In this document: positions 61,563 through 64,000 of the stretch, in pieces
How positions within the stretch are numbered: the stretch's first letter is position 1
Layout: the number at the start of each line of letters is the position of its first letter
DNA from: Prevotella sp. UBA4330
GTDB lineage: Bacteria; Bacteroidota; Bacteroidia; Bacteroidales; Bacteroidaceae
DNA length: 64,000 nt
Assembly (NCBI GenBank): GCA_002394385.1
Contig: DGTS01000008.1
Coordinates: forward strand, 1 to 64,000
Reading direction: 5' to 3'
Notes under the pieces: generated by a model
The model's input: only the letters and a program-made list of their open reading frames with translations
What the model was told of the DNA's origin: nothing
Database searches by the model: none
Position numbers and translations under genes: made by a program

Positions 61563-62024
61563 ATGGACACTTTAAGTTACAAGACTGTCTCTGTGAACAA
61601 AGAGACAGCACAGAAAGAGTGGGTGATTGTCGATGCCACTGACCAGGTGGTGGGCCGTCTCTGCTCTAAGGTAGCGAAGTTGATTCGCGGTAAGTACAAG
61701 CCAACGTTCACTCCTCATGTTGACTGCGGCGACAATGTTATTATCATCAATGCCGAGAAGGTTGTCTTCACTGGTAAGAAGGAGACCGACAAGGTTTACA
61801 CCCGTTACACTGGTTATCCTGGTGGTCAGCGTTTCAACACTCCAGCACAGTTGCGTCTTCGCAAGGGCGGTGTTGACAAGATTATCCGTCATGCCGTGAA
61901 GGGTATGCTTCCAAAGGGTCGTCTGGGCCGCGCTCTGCTCGACAATCTCTATGTTTATGAGGGCACTGAGCATCCACACGAGGCACAGAAGCCAAAGGCA
62001 ATTGATATTAATCAGTACAAATAA
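61563..62024 (+). CDS. rplM: 50S ribosomal protein L13 (uL13)
   Basis: 153 residues with WVIVDATDQVVGRLCSKVAKLIRGK and HAVKGMLPKGRLGRALLDNLYVYEG, diagnostic of uL13. First gene of the operon; rpsI starts 13 bp after its stop codon. Confidence 0.98.
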   Translation: MDTLSYKTVSVNKETAQKEWVIVDATDQVVGRLCSKVAKLIRGKYKPTFTPHVDCGDNVIIINAEKVVFTGKKETDKVYTRYTGYPGGQRFNTPAQLRLRKGGVDKIIRHAVKGMLPKGRLGRALLDNLYVYEGTEHPHEAQKPKAIDINQYK

Positions 62025-62037
62025 AGAATAAGGAAAA

Positions 62038-62424
62038 ATGGAAGTAATTAATGCAATAGGTCGCCGTAAGAGTGCTGTAGCACGTGTTTACGTAAGCGAA
62101 GGAACAGGCAAAATCACAATAAACAAGAAGGATCTCGAGGTTTATTTCCCGTCTGCAATACTCCAGTATGTGGTTAAGCAGCCGCTGAACCTGCTGGAAG
62201 TGGCAGAGAAGTATGACATCAAGGCTAACCTCGACGGTGGTGGTTTCACCGGTCAGAGCCAGGCTCTGCGTCTTGCCATCGCTCGTGCGCTGGTTAAGAT
62301 TAATGCCGAGGACAAGAAGAACCTGAAGGATCACGGATTCCTGACACGCGACAGCCGTGCTGTTGAGCGTAAGAAGCCAGGTCAGCCAAAGGCTCGTCGT
62401 CGCTTCCAGTTCAGTAAGCGTTAA
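62038..62424 (+). CDS. rpsI: 30S ribosomal protein S9 (uS9)
   Basis: 128 residues, opening IGRRKSAVARVYV and ending KPGQPKARRRFQFSKR, whose basic C-terminal tail contacts P-site tRNA. Directly follows rplM. Confidence 0.98.
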   Translation: MEVINAIGRRKSAVARVYVSEGTGKITINKKDLEVYFPSAILQYVVKQPLNLLEVAEKYDIKANLDGGGFTGQSQALRLAIARALVKINAEDKKNLKDHGFLTRDSRAVERKKPGQPKARRRFQFSKR

Positions 62425-62430
62425 TATTTT

Positions 62431-62564
62431 CTTTGAACTTTGAACTTTGAGGTTTGAACTTTATGAATGCCTCAAAGGCTGAAGTTCATTGAAGAAACTG
62501 AACAGTTTAGTATCTAAACCGCTGAGACTTGAATTGTCAATTCTTAATTGTCAATTATCAATTA
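62431..62564. repeat. GAACTTT and AATTGTCAATT repeats between rpsI and rpsB
   Basis: TTTGAACTTTGAACTTTG (62431-62462) matches the array before glmS; a second set, AATTGTCAATTCTTAATTG with relatives, covers 62531-62564. Downstream, CGCTTTGG..CCAAGCG (about 62590-62613) can form a small hairpin ahead of rpsB. Confidence 0.75.
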
Positions 62565-62669
62565 CCCAGTGGCTGATTCTAACAAGTAATCGCTTTGGCG
62601 CTTTTACCAAGCGTAGCGACTAAAAGAATTAAAAAAGAAAGTAAACAACAAAACAAAATTAAAGCAAAA

Positions 62670-63554
62670 ATGGCAAGAACAAACTTTGACCAACTGCTTG
62701 AGGCAGGTTGCCACTTCGGTCACCTCAAGCGCAAATGGAATCCAGCAATGGCTCCTTACATCTTCATGGAGCGCAATGGCATTCATATCATCGACCTTAA
62801 CAAGACTGTAGTGATGATTGACGAGGCTGCTGACGCACTGAAGCAAATCGCTAAGTCGGGCAAGAAGATTCTCTTCGTTGCTACTAAGAAGCAGGCTAAG
62901 GACATCGTGGCTGAGAAGGCTGCCAGCATCGGCATGCCTTACGTTATCGAGCGCTGGCCGGGCGGTATGCTCACCAACTTCCCAACCATCCGCAAGGCTG
63001 TGAAGAAGATGGCTACCATCGATAAGATGATTGGCGACGGCACTTTCTCTAACCTCTCAAAGCGTGAGATGCTGCAGATCACACGTCAGCGTGCAAAACT
63101 GGAGAAGAACCTCGGTTCTATCGCCGACCTTACACGTCTGCCTTCTGCACTCTTCGTTATCGACGTTATGAAGGAGCACATCGCAGTGAGCGAGGCAGTA
63201 CGTCTCGGCATCCCTGTGTTCGCTATCGTTGACACCAACAGCGACCCAAAGAACATCGACTTCATGATTCCTGCTAACGACGATGCCAAGGACTCTATCG
63301 AGGTAATCCTCAACGCTTGCTGCGAGGCAATCAACGAGGGTCTCGCTGAGCGCAAGGCAGAGCGTGCCGACGAGAAGGCCGCTAAGGAGCAGAGCGAAGA
63401 GGCTGAGGACGCAAAGCCACGTCGTCAGCGCCGTCAGCGCAAGGACGAGCAGGCTGAGGCTCCAGCAGAAGAGGCTGAGGCACCTGTAGCAGAGGAAGCA
63501 CCAGCAGCAGAAGAGGCTGAGGCACCTGCTGAAGAGGCTAAGAGTGAGGAGTAA
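62670..63554 (+). CDS. rpsB: 30S ribosomal protein S2 (uS2) with acidic tail
   Basis: Start at MARTNFDQLLEAG (62670), the usual uS2 beginning; upstream in-frame codons to 62595 have no family support. The body (FGHLKRKWNPAMAPYIFMER, VIERWPGGMLTNFPTIRK, GIPVFAIVDTNSDP) is standard. After about residue 240 there is a tail of some 50 residues, basic first (RRQRRQRKDEQ) then Glu/Ala/Pro repeats (APAEEAEAPVAEEAPAAEEA). E. coli uS2 has 241 residues, so the tail is additional. Confidence 0.96.
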   Translation: MARTNFDQLLEAGCHFGHLKRKWNPAMAPYIFMERNGIHIIDLNKTVVMIDEAADALKQIAKSGKKILFVATKKQAKDIVAEKAASIGMPYVIERWPGGMLTNFPTIRKAVKKMATIDKMIGDGTFSNLSKREMLQITRQRAKLEKNLGSIADLTRLPSALFVIDVMKEHIAVSEAVRLGIPVFAIVDTNSDPKNIDFMIPANDDAKDSIEVILNACCEAINEGLAERKAERADEKAAKEQSEEAEDAKPRRQRRQRKDEQAEAPAEEAEAPVAEEAPAAEEAEAPAEEAKSEE

Positions 63555-63606
63555 ACTGTAGAACAGTTCTATCGTAAAATTGTAAAATCAATAAAGTATA
63601 ATCAAT

Positions 63607-64000
63607 ATGGCTATTTCTATAGAAGATATCAAGAAACTTCGCGCTATGACAGGTGCTGGTCTTGCTGACGTCAAGAAGGCTTTGACAGAGGCTGAGGGCG
63701 ACTTCGACAAGGCGAAGGAACTGCTCCGCGAGCGCGGACTGGCTATCGCTGCTAAGCGTAGCGACCGTGAGACATCTAACGGTTGTGTTCTCGTGAAGAG
63801 TGTTGACGGCTTTGCCGCTACTCTGGCTCTGAAGTGCGAGACCGACTTCGTGGCTAACGGTGCTGACTTCATCGCCCTGACACAGTCAATCCTCGACGCT
63901 GCCATCGCAGCAAAGGCGAAGACTCTGGACGAGGTGAAGGAACTGGTGCTCGCTGACGGTCAGAAGGCTCAGGATGCTGTTACACAGCGTTCGGGTATCA
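63607..64000 (+). CDS. tsf: Elongation factor Ts, N-terminal part (cut by window end)
   Basis: Nucleotide exchange factor for EF-Tu. The UBA-like N-terminal domain (SIEDIKKLRAMTGAGLADVK) and the core (CETDFVANGADFIALTQS) are clear. The frame is open to the last base of the window. 52 bp after rpsB, the usual rpsB-tsf order. Confidence 0.96.
   Translation, partial: MAISIEDIKKLRAMTGAGLADVKKALTEAEGDFDKAKELLRERGLAIAAKRSDRETSNGCVLVKSVDGFAATLALKCETDFVANGADFIALTQSILDAAIAAKAKTLDEVKELVLADGQKAQDAVTQRSGI

Overview
The window is a chromosomal segment of a Bacteroidales bacterium, most likely Prevotella or a close relative. Supporting signs are Bacteroidetes-type promoters (TAnnTTTG -7 boxes, few Shine-Dalgarno sites), secreted glycoside hydrolases of families 2, 3, 5 and 51, a type III glutamine synthetase, DUF4290 beside murA, Bacteroidetes-style C-terminal tails, and many short-unit intergenic repeats. 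I see no tRNA, rRNA, transposase, integrase, SusCD pair or CRISPR array.

Layout. 0-21.6 kb is mostly metabolism: glmS, a metal permease with an HMA domain, luxS, an iron alcohol dehydrogenase, a TonB-C protein, glnA (GSI) behind a foldable leader, a DASS transporter, GH51, a MaoC hydratase, a DUF2207 protein with a small membrane partner, GH2, an MBL hydrolase and GSIII. 21.7-33.7 kb is the accessory core. It holds a three-gene operon (SIR2-like/TIR protein, membrane-spanning STAND NTPase, membrane-anchored FGE-sulfatase-fold protein), a secreted LRR protein and an overlapping pair of dynamin-like GTPases. 34-41 kb carries a hydrolase/HAD-like fusion, a nuclease-helicase, and ftsZ coupled to a small unknown gene. 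41-44.5 kb has GH3 and a nitroreductase. 44.7-50.7 kb is a housekeeping cluster on the minus strand (tsaB, DUF4290, murA, rimM, dxr, rseP). 50.7-57.9 kb is yicC, then about 5 kb of secreted proteins and GH5, then gmk-nadD. The end holds a repeat-rich gap, a possible pore-forming lipoprotein, an AraC-type regulator and the rplM-rpsI-rpsB-tsf ribosomal operon, cut by the window edge.

How the genes work together. GH51, GH2, GH3 and GH5 would together attack arabinoxylan, galactosides and beta-glucans, though they are scattered rather than in one locus. The TIR/STAND/FGE operon is the best candidate for an undescribed system. Its topology suggests two large periplasmic sensing regions joined to a cytosolic STAND switch and a TIR NADase-type effector, with a SIR2-like domain that has lost its catalytic residues.

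A second theme is repetition. Short-unit repeats (about 5-11 bp) and GC-rich hairpins fill intergenic gaps, act as apparent terminators, supply stop codons (murA, GH3), and sit in frame inside at least four coding sequences.
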